From: Firmicutes bacterium OM04-13BH
Lineage (GTDB): Bacteria > Bacillota > Clostridia > Lachnospirales > Lachnospiraceae
DNA length: 64,000 nucleotides
Direction of reading: 5' to 3'
Assembly: GCA_003481745.1 (NCBI GenBank)
Contig: QULP01000001.1
Span: 186,001-250,000, forward strand
The notes under the pieces were generated by a model, which did no database searches, was not told the origin of the DNA, and was given only the letters and a program-made list of their open reading frames with translations. Positions 1-7,367 of this stretch are shown piece by piece; within the stretch, counting starts at the first letter, position 1, and each line of letters begins with the position of its first letter. Both the position numbers and the translations under genes were made by a program.

Positions 1-391
1 TTGCCCCACCAATATGACCGGATAACAAAGAAATTGCAAATTTTCCCTGCTCATCAATAACCACTACTGCAGGGTCTGTCTTTTTACTGCTCACAAATGG
101 AGCAATGCTTCGTACCGCAATCCCACAAGCTCCGATAAAGATAATCGCATCGCTTTGTGCAAAACGGCGTCCTGTCCAGTCTCGAAGAGAAGAATCAATC
201 GGTTTTGCAAATTCTTTTACATTACGAAATGCTTTGTCATCTGCCTCTACCTGTGACTCATCCAATATCTTTTTTGTGTATTTACTCTTTGTAAATGCCT
301 CTACTTCATGCCCGCCTTCGCCTAAAAACCAACTGAGCATTTCTCCAATGCGATATCCGCTTCTGCTGAAACTTATAATTGATATCTTCAT
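1..391 (-). CDS. cbiG: Cobalamin biosynthesis protein CbiG, N-terminal part (cut by window edge)
   Basis: CbiG opens the delta-lactone ring of cobalt-precorrin-5A, releasing acetaldehyde, in the anaerobic cobalamin route. Only the first 130 or so codons are inside the window. The protein begins MKISIISFSRSGYRIG and contains the family-typical FIGACGIAVRSIAP stretch and a later LLSGHIGGA stretch, both characteristic of CbiG N-termini. Its ATG overlaps the TGA of the upstream cbiF gene by 4 bases (ATGA), so translation is probably coupled. It is the last cbi gene visible, and the operon continues beyond position 1. The identification is firm from the two motifs and the context. Whether the gene is intact cannot be judged. 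Confidence 0.9.
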   Translation of the reverse strand, partial: MKISIISFSRSGYRIGEMLSWFLGEGGHEVEAFTKSKYTKKILDESQVEADDKAFRNVKEFAKPIDSSLRDWTGRRFAQSDAIIFIGACGIAVRSIAPFVSSKKTDPAVVVIDEQGKFAISLLSGHIGGA

Positions 392-1152
392 TCTGCATCC
401 GTTCCTTTCCTGAACTCTGTTGTAAATCCCGGGTCATATAATTTTGACCGTTCATAATTTGAATGTGCAACTGCCTCTCCGATAATCATCAGAGCCGTTT
501 TGGTAATCTGATTTTCTTTTGCAGTCTGTGCCAATGTACCAACCGTACAGACAAAAGATTTCTCATCTTCCCAGGTCGCTTTATATACAATTGCTGCCGG
601 TGTATCCTTGGAATATCCACCCTCGATTAAACGTTTGGAAAGTTCCTCTAACAGACCCGTACTTAAGAATACAACCATTGTAGCCTGATGTGCTGCAAAT
701 GACTCAATACTTTCTTTTTCCGGTACCGGAGTTCTACCTGCCATCCTTGTAATAATCACACTCTGGGATACTTCAGGAAGTGTATACTCTAAATTAAGTG
801 CTGATGCTGCCCCACAAAAAGAACTGACACCTGGACAATAATCATAAGAAACCCCTTCTTCATCAAGTACATCCATCTGTTCACGAATTGCTCCGTACAG
901 ACATGGGTCTCCTGTATGCAGACGTACCGTCATTTTTTCTGCTTTTTCTGCCTCTCTCATCACATCGAGTACTTCTTCTAAGGTCATCTTGGCACTGTTA
1001 TAAATCTGACAACCTTCTTTTGCATAGTCTAAAAGCTGTGGATTAACCAATGAACCTGCATAGATAATCACATCCGCTTCCTCTAAAAACTTCTTTCCTC
1101 GGATTGTAATTAAATCCGGTGCTCCACTACCTGCTCCTACAAAATGTATCAT
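388..1152 (-). CDS. cbiF: Cobalt-precorrin-4 C(11)-methyltransferase
   Basis: This 254-residue SAM-dependent tetrapyrrole methylase adds the C-11 methyl group during anaerobic corrin-ring synthesis (CbiF/CobM family). The N-terminal FVGAGSGAPDLIT motif, the RLHTGDPCLYGAI motif near residue 80 and the YCPGVSSFCGAAS motif near 105 are the family signatures. Length matches the family. It starts 1 base after the cbiL stop and overlaps cbiG by 4 bases, so it lies within the cbi operon and should follow the upstream cobalamin riboswitch. CbiF is chosen over other tetrapyrrole methylases because of the SGAPDLIT and SSFCGAASAL patterns. Confidence 0.93.
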   Translation of the reverse strand: MIHFVGAGSGAPDLITIRGKKFLEEADVIIYAGSLVNPQLLDYAKEGCQIYNSAKMTLEEVLDVMREAEKAEKMTVRLHTGDPCLYGAIREQMDVLDEEGVSYDYCPGVSSFCGAASALNLEYTLPEVSQSVIITRMAGRTPVPEKESIESFAAHQATMVVFLSTGLLEELSKRLIEGGYSKDTPAAIVYKATWEDEKSFVCTVGTLAQTAKENQITKTALMIIGEAVAHSNYERSKLYDPGFTTEFRKGTDAE

Positions 1153-1153
1153 C

Positions 1154-1849
1154 TTATTTTTTCTCCTTCACAATAATTAATGAATAATATCCGGACTGTT
1201 CCGGTATTTCTTCGGCACTTTTATAAATCTTTTCACTCGGCATGCCACAATCCTCAATCATAACTGCATCCTGACCACTTCTTAAAATACTCTCTCTGAC
1301 TGCTTTCATTTTCCTTCCGGTTTTCATCAAAACTTTTGTCCCCGGAAGTTTTAATACCTCATCCATGGTATCCGCATTGTACGTTGCAGGAATCACATGA
1401 AGCGGTTCTGCCATTTCTACCAGTCCCATATTTAAAGTTGCTGCTACCGCACAAAAAGACGGAATTCCACTTACAATTTCTACTTCATAACCACGCTCTA
1501 AAATTCGTTTATGTACATACAAATAAGTAGAATACACAGTCGGGTCTCCCAAAGTTAAAAATGCAACCTGTTTTCCCTGCTTTAAAAGTTCTTCTATGGT
1601 ATCTGCTGCTTTTTGGTGATTTTCTTCTAATACAGCCGGGTCTTTTGTCATTGGCATTGGGATTGGAATGAGATTTTTCTCATCTAATTCCTGATATACC
1701 CCTTTTACAATTTTATAGGCAACACTTTCCTCTGCAACTGCTCCCGGAACCGCTACTACATCACTTTCTTTTACCAATCGAAGTGCTTTTACTGTCAACA
1801 GTTCAGGGTCTCCCGGTCCAACTCCAAGTCCATATAATTTTCCTGTCAT
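1154..1849 (-). CDS. cbiL: Cobalt-precorrin-2 C(20)-methyltransferase
   Basis: This 231-residue tetrapyrrole methylase methylates C-20 of cobalt-precorrin-2, the first methylation specific to the corrin pathway. It begins with LYGLGVGPGDPELLTVKA, the CbiL form of the SAM-binding loop, and carries FLTLGDPTVYSTY near residue 100. Its start overlaps the end of cbiD by 4 bases (ATGA), with the ribosome site GAGGAG inside the cbiD 3' end, which points to translational coupling. It acts in the cytoplasm in the same operon as cbiD, cbiF and cbiG. Confidence 0.93.
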   Translation of the reverse strand: MTGKLYGLGVGPGDPELLTVKALRLVKESDVVAVPGAVAEESVAYKIVKGVYQELDEKNLIPIPMPMTKDPAVLEENHQKAADTIEELLKQGKQVAFLTLGDPTVYSTYLYVHKRILERGYEVEIVSGIPSFCAVAATLNMGLVEMAEPLHVIPATYNADTMDEVLKLPGTKVLMKTGRKMKAVRESILRSGQDAVMIEDCGMPSEKIYKSAEEIPEQSGYYSLIIVKEKK

Positions 1850-3018
1850 TTTTTCTCCTCTTTCTGTGTCTTTTTTCTAATTTCTCTCATCAACATATCT
1901 GCATGCTCTGTCTGTCCAAGATAGCCATGCTCATTGGAAAAGATTACAGCTCCACAAACCAGTCTTCCATAAGAACGATGGTTGAGACTTTCTTCAATCC
2001 GACCGGTAATTTCCTGCATCAGCCCCTTTAAAATTCCGGCTTCTTTCGCAATCTGCACAGCCTCATCTGTCGTGACAGTATCAAGAATCTGCTTTGCAGT
2101 CTCTAATGAAGCACCTGCACGAATTGCGTTTGCTGCCATCAGTTCTGCCCTTGCATTTGCCGAACGGGAATGGGTATTCATAATCCCTCCTGCAACCTTT
2201 ACAAACTTTCCAAGATGTGCCACAAACAAAATTCCTTTTGCTCCCATATCGACTGCCATATCTACGGTTTCGCCAACATAATTACTGCATTTTAAAGATT
2301 CCGCAAGCGGTAATTTCAGTTCCTCTTTTAGATACGAACTTCCATAATTTCCCGGTGTAACTAACAGATACTCAGAACCATTTGCAATTCTCTGACGCAT
2401 CTCGACTCCAATACTTCTAATCAAGGCAGCCTCACTCATCGGCTCTACAATTCCAGAAGTCCCTAAGATTGAAATTCCACCTACAATTCCAAGTTTTGGA
2501 TTAAAGGTTTTCTTTGCAATCTCTTCTCCTTTCGGTACAAAAATCAAGACAGAAATCCCGCCTTCATATTCATACTGAGAACAGATCTCTTCCACCTCTT
2601 TTGTAATCATGCGTCTTGGAACCTGGTTGATTGCCGCATTTCCTATCGGCTGTTCCAGTCCGTTCTTAGTAATTCGACCAACTCCTTCTCCACCGTCAAT
2701 AAAGACTCCCGCCTGCTTCGTTTTTTTGACTAATGCAAAGATTTCCAGACCATTTGTCATATCAGGGTCATCCCCACCATCTTTTTTTACAGCACAAGAA
2801 ACCTGGTTTTCTTCGATGTTGATATGAAGAATCTCCAGGTTTAATAAAATCCCTTTTGGCGTCATAAGCGATACCGTGTTCACTACTTCTTTTGACAACA
2901 GCATTTTAACTGCCGCTTTTGCTGCTGCCGTTGCACTGGAACCAGTCGTATAACCATAACGCATTTTTTTATTATTTTTAATAATGTAATATTCTTCCAG
3001 ACCTGTTTTATGTGCCAT
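1846..3018 (-). CDS. cbiD: Cobalt-precorrin-5B (C1)-methyltransferase
   Basis: This 390-residue protein is CbiD, which methylates C-1 of the contracted corrin ring in the anaerobic pathway. The diagnostic YGYTTGSSATAAAKAA motif is at residues 22-37, and the family stretches GGEGVGRITKNGL and VAHLGKFVKVAGG are present. It is the first structural gene after the riboswitch, terminator and repeat array at 3088-3481. The start at 3018 is supported by AAGGA about 5 bases upstream. Being first after the riboswitch, it should be repressed when cobalamin is plentiful. Confidence 0.95.
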   Translation of the reverse strand: MAHKTGLEEYYIIKNNKKMRYGYTTGSSATAAAKAAVKMLLSKEVVNTVSLMTPKGILLNLEILHINIEENQVSCAVKKDGGDDPDMTNGLEIFALVKKTKQAGVFIDGGEGVGRITKNGLEQPIGNAAINQVPRRMITKEVEEICSQYEYEGGISVLIFVPKGEEIAKKTFNPKLGIVGGISILGTSGIVEPMSEAALIRSIGVEMRQRIANGSEYLLVTPGNYGSSYLKEELKLPLAESLKCSNYVGETVDMAVDMGAKGILFVAHLGKFVKVAGGIMNTHSRSANARAELMAANAIRAGASLETAKQILDTVTTDEAVQIAKEAGILKGLMQEITGRIEESLNHRSYGRLVCGAVIFSNEHGYLGQTEHADMLMREIRKKTQKEEKK

Positions 3019-3087
3019 CTCTGTCCTTTTCTCTCGCTGTATTTTTCTCTTCTCTAAAGTTTCTGAAAGCAGGGCAGTTTTTGATTA

Positions 3088-3250
3088 GTCAAGCGGATAT
3101 TCGCAATCCGCTTTCGCTACTTGCTCATAACCAAATAGCTGCTACGCAGCTTATCAGAAGGGGCTTGCCCCCTCCTGATACAAGCAAGTCCCCACCCCTG
3201 TTTATTGCTTTTTGCAATTGAAGCAGGGGACTTCCTTGATTTGGTTAAAA
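3088..3250 (+). repeat. 163-bp structured repeat, copy A
   Basis: A near-identical copy lies inverted at 39819-39980. Read on the plus strand, the element folds into several hairpins: AGCGGAT/ATCCGCT, AGCTGC/GCAGCT, ATCAG..GGGGC/GCCCC..CTGAT, and a final arm CCCCTG/CAGGGG with an inner ATTGC/GCAAT. Two longer-range pairings, ACTTGCT (3119-3125) with AGCAAGT (3183-3189) and AACCAAAT (3129-3136) with ATTTGGTT (3239-3246), would be pseudoknotted or alternative. It lies between the riboswitch terminator and cbiD. No ORF is evident. It could be a non-autonomous mobile element or a small structured RNA family. Confidence 0.9.
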
Positions 3251-3268
3251 TGAAGTTTCATAAGAATC

Positions 3269-3299
3269 AAAAAACCGCTGTCAGATTTCCTGACAACGG
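3269..3299 (-). terminator. Intrinsic terminator of the cobalamin riboswitch
   Basis: On the minus strand CCGTTGTCAG, a 5-base loop and CTGACAGCGG form a 10-bp stem with one G-U pair, followed directly by TTTTTT. It lies just downstream of the riboswitch and upstream of cbiD, so ligand-dependent termination is the likely expression platform. Confidence 0.9.
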
Positions 3300-3320
3300 C
3301 ACATTTTATTCTTTCAAAAC

Positions 3321-3423
3321 ATCCGGTTGCCGCAGATATTCTTTTTCTCCGGCACATGTGTATCTGGCTGTACAGTAACGGACTTGCACAGGAATTTCAC
3401 CTGTTTCCACATCTGCACCGACT
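3321..3423 (-). promoter_or_regulatory. Cobalamin riboswitch
   Basis: The minus strand contains the B12-box-like core GGTGAAATTCCTGTGCAAG followed by TCCGTTACTGT, which is the conserved cobalamin aptamer segment. Flanking segments GCAGAT and ATCTGC pair across the core, and TCGGT pairs with ACCGGA outside them, closing the aptamer. It sits downstream of a promoter and upstream of a terminator and the cbi genes, the expected arrangement for feedback control of corrin synthesis. Boundaries are approximate. Confidence 0.9.
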
Positions 3424-3452
3424 CTGCTTTTTCTACTTTCTTTCTCCCTGTA

Positions 3453-3481
3453 ATTATATAATTTCATGGCTCAAAAGTCAA
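3453..3481 (-). promoter_or_regulatory. Sigma-A promoter of the cbi operon
   Basis: On the minus strand the -35 box TTGACT (3476-3481) and -10 box TATAAT (3453-3458) are separated by exactly 17 bases. Transcription would start near 3446 and enter the cobalamin riboswitch directly. The -35 box is only 18 bases beyond the spoIVA stop codon. Confidence 0.85.
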
Positions 3482-3498
3482 TCAATAATACAGACTCC

Positions 3499-4968
3499 TT
3501 AGATAATAATGCAGACCAGACCGCCCTTGCTGTCATTTACAATTTTCTGCATGGTATCCTGTAACTTCACCTGACTTTCATCACTAATCTGTATTAATTT
3601 CCGATGAATTCCATCTTCCACCAATTGTCCAATTGATTTGCCAAAAATATTGGTCTGCCAGATACTCTCTTCTCCGGAATTGTTGGATTTAATATAGGCA
3701 ATCAAATCTTTTGCCTGTTCTTCACTTCCTACAATCGGCGCAATCTCTGTTTCTATATTGGCACGAATCAAATGAATGGAAGGGCTGATAGATTTAATCT
3801 TTACTCCATATTTATTTCCCTGTTTTATGATAATTGGTTCTTCCAAACGAATTTCTGTCTTATCCGGAGTTACCACACCATATCCTTTCGCCTGAACGGA
3901 CTCTATTGCATCTTTTACTTTTAAGTATTCCCCTCTCATCTTAGAAAGTTCCTGCATCATATGAATCAGTTCATATTCATCTGAAATATCAACCCCTGTC
4001 ATTTCACTCAAAATAGCATAATACCAGCTGTCATCCATATCAATACGGATTTTTATTTTTCCACTTGATAAATCTAATGTTTCTAAGAATAATCCTTTTA
4101 CATACTGGCTTTCAAACTCCAGCCGGTCTTTTGTCACATCTTTTATGTAATGCATCGTTTGCATCATCTGCTGTACACACGAAATCAGTTCTTCTTTTAA
4201 ATAATGCTCCGAAGATAACATTTCTACCCATTTGGGAATATAAAATTCCATCTGGACAATCGGAAATTCATACAACACTCTCTCAAGGATTCTCGTCACA
4301 TCATCATTTCTCAACTGCTCACAGTTTACACTAATCACACCAGCCTGATATTTCTTTTTTAATTCTTCCGCTAATTCCAGTGTTTCTTCTTTGTATGGCT
4401 TCTGAGAGTTTAAAAGAATCAAAAATGGCTTTCCAGCTCTTTTTAACTGAGCCACCGTTTTTTCTTCACTTTCTATGTAATTTTTTCTTGGAATTTCCCC
4501 AAATGAGCCGTCACAAGTCACCACCAGACCAATATTAGAATGTTCTTCTATGACTTTTTTTGTTCCAGTCTCTGCTGCCTGATGAAATGGAATTTCCTGT
4601 GCATACCAGGGAGTTTTTACCATTCGTTCTTTGCCTTCTTCTATATTTCCTGCCGCCTCAGGCACCATATATCCAACACAATCAATTAAACGAATCTTTG
4701 CTTCCAATCCCTCTGCTATTTGTATCTTTGCAGCTTCTTTTGGGATAAATTTGGGTTCTACGGTTGTAATTAACTTTCCAGAACCGCTAAGCGGAAGCTG
4801 GTCTCTTACCTCTTTTTGCTGGTTTTCCTCCATATTGGGAAGCGCTGCCAATTCCATAAATCTTCTTACAAAGGTAGATTTTCCTGTCCGTACCGGTCCT
4901 ACCACACCAATATAAATTTCTCCCCTTGTGCGGGCTTGTATATCTTTATAGATATTATAGGTATCCAT
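3499..4968 (-). CDS. spoIVA: Stage IV sporulation protein A (spore coat morphogenetic ATPase)
   Basis: SpoIVA polymerises, driven by ATP hydrolysis, on the forespore outer surface and forms the base layer of the spore coat. This 489-residue protein is full length for the family. It has the Walker A motif GPVRTGKST at residues 24-32 and the characteristic hydrophobic C-terminus ending GGLVCIII. It is flanked by the WL operon terminator upstream and the cbi promoter downstream, so it is a single-gene unit. A GGGGG ribosome site precedes the ATG. The gene indicates that the organism belongs to a spore-forming lineage, although spore formation itself is not shown. Confidence 0.95.
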   Translation of the reverse strand: MDTYNIYKDIQARTRGEIYIGVVGPVRTGKSTFVRRFMELAALPNMEENQQKEVRDQLPLSGSGKLITTVEPKFIPKEAAKIQIAEGLEAKIRLIDCVGYMVPEAAGNIEEGKERMVKTPWYAQEIPFHQAAETGTKKVIEEHSNIGLVVTCDGSFGEIPRKNYIESEEKTVAQLKRAGKPFLILLNSQKPYKEETLELAEELKKKYQAGVISVNCEQLRNDDVTRILERVLYEFPIVQMEFYIPKWVEMLSSEHYLKEELISCVQQMMQTMHYIKDVTKDRLEFESQYVKGLFLETLDLSSGKIKIRIDMDDSWYYAILSEMTGVDISDEYELIHMMQELSKMRGEYLKVKDAIESVQAKGYGVVTPDKTEIRLEEPIIIKQGNKYGVKIKSISPSIHLIRANIETEIAPIVGSEEQAKDLIAYIKSNNSGEESIWQTNIFGKSIGQLVEDGIHRKLIQISDESQVKLQDTMQKIVNDSKGGLVCIII

Positions 4969-4991
4969 ATAGATTCCCCCTTATTATACTG

Positions 4992-5010
4992 CTAAAGTAT
5001 ATGCCCGTTT
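4992..5010 (-). promoter_or_regulatory. Candidate sigma-E type promoter element for spoIVA
   Basis: About 30 bases upstream of the spoIVA start the minus strand reads GGGCATATACT. CATATACT resembles the -10 element of sporulation sigma-E promoters, which drive spoIVA in known endospore formers. The matching -35 element is weak, so the assignment rests on the -10 box and known regulation. Confidence 0.35.
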
Positions 5011-5025
5011 TTTCATTATTAGAAC

Positions 5026-5065
5026 AAAAAACAGACTGGAACTTGCAATTGAATTCCAGCCTGTC
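5026..5065 (-). terminator. Intrinsic terminator of the Wood-Ljungdahl operon
   Basis: Beyond the folD stop, the minus strand has ACAGGCTGGAA and TTCCAGTCTGT separated by about 12 bases, followed by a run of T. It marks the 3' end of the long acs transcript and separates it from spoIVA. Confidence 0.85.
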
Positions 5066-5092
5066 TATTCCTAAGAATAACAACTATGTAAT

Positions 5093-5944
5093 TTAAGCAA
5101 ATTTACGTTTTGCAGCTTCTACAACATGTCCAACTAAAACAGATGTTGTTACACTTCCAACACCGCCTGGTACCGGAGTAATTGCTTCTACGATTGGTTC
5201 TGCTTTTTCAAAATCAACGTCTCCACAAAGCTTTCCTTCTGCATTTACATTGATTCCTACATCGATTACAACCTGACCTGCTCTTAAATAAGTGTCATCT
5301 ACAACACCCGCACGTCCTGCTGCTACGATTACGATGTCTGCTTCTCTTACTACAGATGGCATATCTACTGTTCTTGTGTGACACACTGTAACAGTTGCAT
5401 TTTTCTTAATCAGCATCATTGCTGCCGGTTTACCAACAACAAGACTTCTTCCAACAACAACTGCCTTTTTACCTGTACAGTCAATTCCATAATGATCTAA
5501 GATTTCCATACATGCCTGTGGTGTACATGGAGGGAAACCAACGTTTTTGCCTGTGAATACGCCAGACATAGAACCATCTGTCATACAGTCCACGTCTTTT
5601 GCAGGGTCAAGTGCATTCTCAATTACAGACTGATCCAGATGTTTTGGAAGCGGACGGAATAATAAAACTCCGTGAATCTGGTCATTTTTATTTACTTTAT
5701 CGATTGTTGCAAGCAGTTCTTCCTGACTTACATCTTCCGGAAGAAGGATTTTTTCACATGCTACTCCTAATGTTTCACAACGTTTTGTTGCTCCTCTTTC
5801 GTAAGAAATATCACTTTCATTTTCACCGACACGAATAATACACAGAGTTGGATTTACTCCTTTTGCTTTCAGTGCTTCCGCATCTGCTTTAATTCTTTCG
5901 TTTAATGCTGCTGTTACTTCTTTACCCAGTAATCTCTTTGCCAT
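5093..5944 (-). CDS. folD: Methylenetetrahydrofolate dehydrogenase (FolD family), probably lacking cyclohydrolase activity
   Basis: FolD interconverts methenyl- and methylene-tetrahydrofolate with NAD(P), a step of the methyl branch of acetogenesis. The 283-residue length, the FRPLPKHLDQ region, the KDVDCMTDG stretch, the nucleotide-binding GRSLVVGKPAA segment and the C-terminal PVPGGVGSVTTSVL signature establish the family. Bifunctional enzymes use a YxxxK motif, whose lysine is essential for cyclohydrolysis. Here the segment reads SYERGATKRC, with Tyr48 present but Ala52 where the lysine should be. The cyclohydrolase FchA is encoded just upstream, 28 bases away, so this enzyme may be a dedicated dehydrogenase. 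It is the last gene of the operon, and a terminator follows. Confidence 0.92.
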   Translation of the reverse strand: MAKRLLGKEVTAALNERIKADAEALKAKGVNPTLCIIRVGENESDISYERGATKRCETLGVACEKILLPEDVSQEELLATIDKVNKNDQIHGVLLFRPLPKHLDQSVIENALDPAKDVDCMTDGSMSGVFTGKNVGFPPCTPQACMEILDHYGIDCTGKKAVVVGRSLVVGKPAAMMLIKKNATVTVCHTRTVDMPSVVREADIVIVAAGRAGVVDDTYLRAGQVVIDVGINVNAEGKLCGDVDFEKAEPIVEAITPVPGGVGSVTTSVLVGHVVEAAKRKFA

Positions 5945-5972
5945 TTCTTAAACCTCCGCAATTGTTTTTCAC

Positions 5973-6602
5973 TTATTTCAGTCTGGAAAGTACACTGTCA
6001 AATGTTTCATCTGCAATTTTTGTATATTTTTCCAGCATTGCATCCGCTTTTTTGTTCAGTTCTTCCGCATACTCTCTGTCTTTCATGGACTTAGTATTGA
6101 TATAGACATTTAAACTTGCACCTTTTAACGCTGCTTTACAGAATGCAGCTCCTACACCTGCATCACTGATTGCCAGAGTAGAACCTTTTGCTGCAAATTC
6201 AACAATCACTTCGATTGCTTCACAGCATTTTTCCATAATTTCCATCGGTACAGAGCAGGCATCCTTTAATACGATTTCCATTACTCTTGCTTTTTCTGCT
6301 TTTTCTTCCTCTGTCTCTCTAGGCATACCATAAGCTTTGGAAAGCGGCTCAAACACTTCTGCATCTCTTTCGATTAAACGCAGGAAATCTTTCTGAAGTT
6401 CATCACATTTTTTCTTTAATTCCCACATTTCATCTTCTACTTCTGCATATTTTTTCTTGCCAACGGTAAGGCTTCCTACCATATTTCCAAGTGCAGTACC
6501 AACAGCACCAACCAATGCAGATGCTCCGCCACCGCCAGGTACAGGTGCTTTTGATGCCAGTACTTCCACAAATTCATTACATGGTACGGTTGAAAATCCC
6601 AT
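5973..6602 (-). CDS. fchA: Methenyltetrahydrofolate cyclohydrolase (FchA / FTCD C-terminal family)
   Basis: This 209-residue protein belongs to the formiminotransferase-cyclodeaminase C-terminal family, used by acetogens as a stand-alone 5,10-methenyl-THF cyclohydrolase. The ASKAPVPGGGGASALVGAVG glycine-rich stretch near the N-terminus is diagnostic, and the helical remainder (AFCKAALKGASLNVYIN) matches the family. It is directly upstream of folD and downstream of a DUF3786 gene at the end of the acs operon. The adjacent FolD has lost its cyclohydrolase lysine, so FchA probably carries the hydrolysis of methenyl-THF and formation from formyl-THF. Confidence 0.93.
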   Translation of the reverse strand: MGFSTVPCNEFVEVLASKAPVPGGGGASALVGAVGTALGNMVGSLTVGKKKYAEVEDEMWELKKKCDELQKDFLRLIERDAEVFEPLSKAYGMPRETEEEKAEKARVMEIVLKDACSVPMEIMEKCCEAIEVIVEFAAKGSTLAISDAGVGAAFCKAALKGASLNVYINTKSMKDREYAEELNKKADAMLEKYTKIADETFDSVLSRLK

Positions 6603-6631
6603 AATGTTATTCCTCTCTTTTCTTTATATTT

Positions 6632-6646
6632 AAGCACAAAGTGCTT
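6632..6646 (-). other. Small intercistronic hairpin between the DUF3786 gene and fchA
   Basis: The minus strand reads AAGCAC-TTT-GTGCTT, a 6-bp stem in the 105-base gap before fchA. No U-tract follows, so it is not a terminator. It is one of several hairpins in the gaps of this operon. Confidence 0.5.
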
Positions 6647-6707
6647 ATTTTTATGTTCAATTTATTTATGATTCCCAAATTTAACATTCGAGAGATTATT
6701 TTCAATA

Positions 6708-7358
6708 TTAAGACAGTTTTCTTTCGACTGCTTTCATCATGTTAATGCAGATATCTCCTGCCACCGCTAAATCTTCTGCGGCAAAGGTTACTGCAAAATT
6801 ATCTGAGAATAAAATCTGTGAAGATGGTGGAAATTCATCGTCCCCTTCCCACAGAATCAGTCGAATGAAGAATCCTTCCATAAACTCAAGCTCAAAGGCA
6901 CAGTCTCCCTGCTCTAACGGTTTTGCTCCCATTGCAGTCATTACCTTTTTAAATGCCTCAAGTTTATTTCCATAGCTAAATGCCAGACGCATCAGGCATC
7001 GTCCCTGAAATTGTCTAAAATAAACTTCTCCCCACGGTACCTCCCGATAAGTTAAAAACTTTCCGGAAGAAGGAGCTTTTGCTTTTTCAGACAGATAACG
7101 AACCATAAAAATCTTGGCATTCATCGCTTCTTCTAACGGATATACCCCTTTTTCATCTTCTTTATGAGAAATCTTATAATCCGGAAACGAAATTTCATAA
7201 GTGCTACCCATAAACACTACAGTAAACACTTTTTTCTCTTCGTCATAGAAAAATCCAGTTCTTTCACTGATTTCTTTTGGGTCTATTTCCTGATAGGTTT
7301 TCAGATAATATTCATAAGGACGCTGTTCCTTGCTGTCTTTTGCATAATCAAAGTCCAT
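6708..7358 (-). CDS. DUF3786 domain protein of the acs operon
   Basis: This 216-residue protein has the pattern of DUF3786 proteins, which recur beside CODH/ACS and corrinoid genes in acetogens. Their function has not, to my knowledge, been established. It has no signal peptide or membrane segment and is probably cytoplasmic. Visible features are the aromatic and acidic N-terminus (MDFDYAKDSKEQRPYEYY), a VYFRQFQGRCLMRLAFSYG stretch in the middle and a WEGDDEFPPSSQILFSDN segment near residue 170. It follows acsV by only 9 bases, so it is co-translated with the corrinoid reactivase. A role in corrinoid-protein handling is plausible from context only. Confidence 0.75.
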   Translation of the reverse strand: MDFDYAKDSKEQRPYEYYLKTYQEIDPKEISERTGFFYDEEKKVFTVVFMGSTYEISFPDYKISHKEDEKGVYPLEEAMNAKIFMVRYLSEKAKAPSSGKFLTYREVPWGEVYFRQFQGRCLMRLAFSYGNKLEAFKKVMTAMGAKPLEQGDCAFELEFMEGFFIRLILWEGDDEFPPSSQILFSDNFAVTFAAEDLAVAGDICINMMKAVERKLS

Positions 7359-7367
7359 TTTTTCCTC

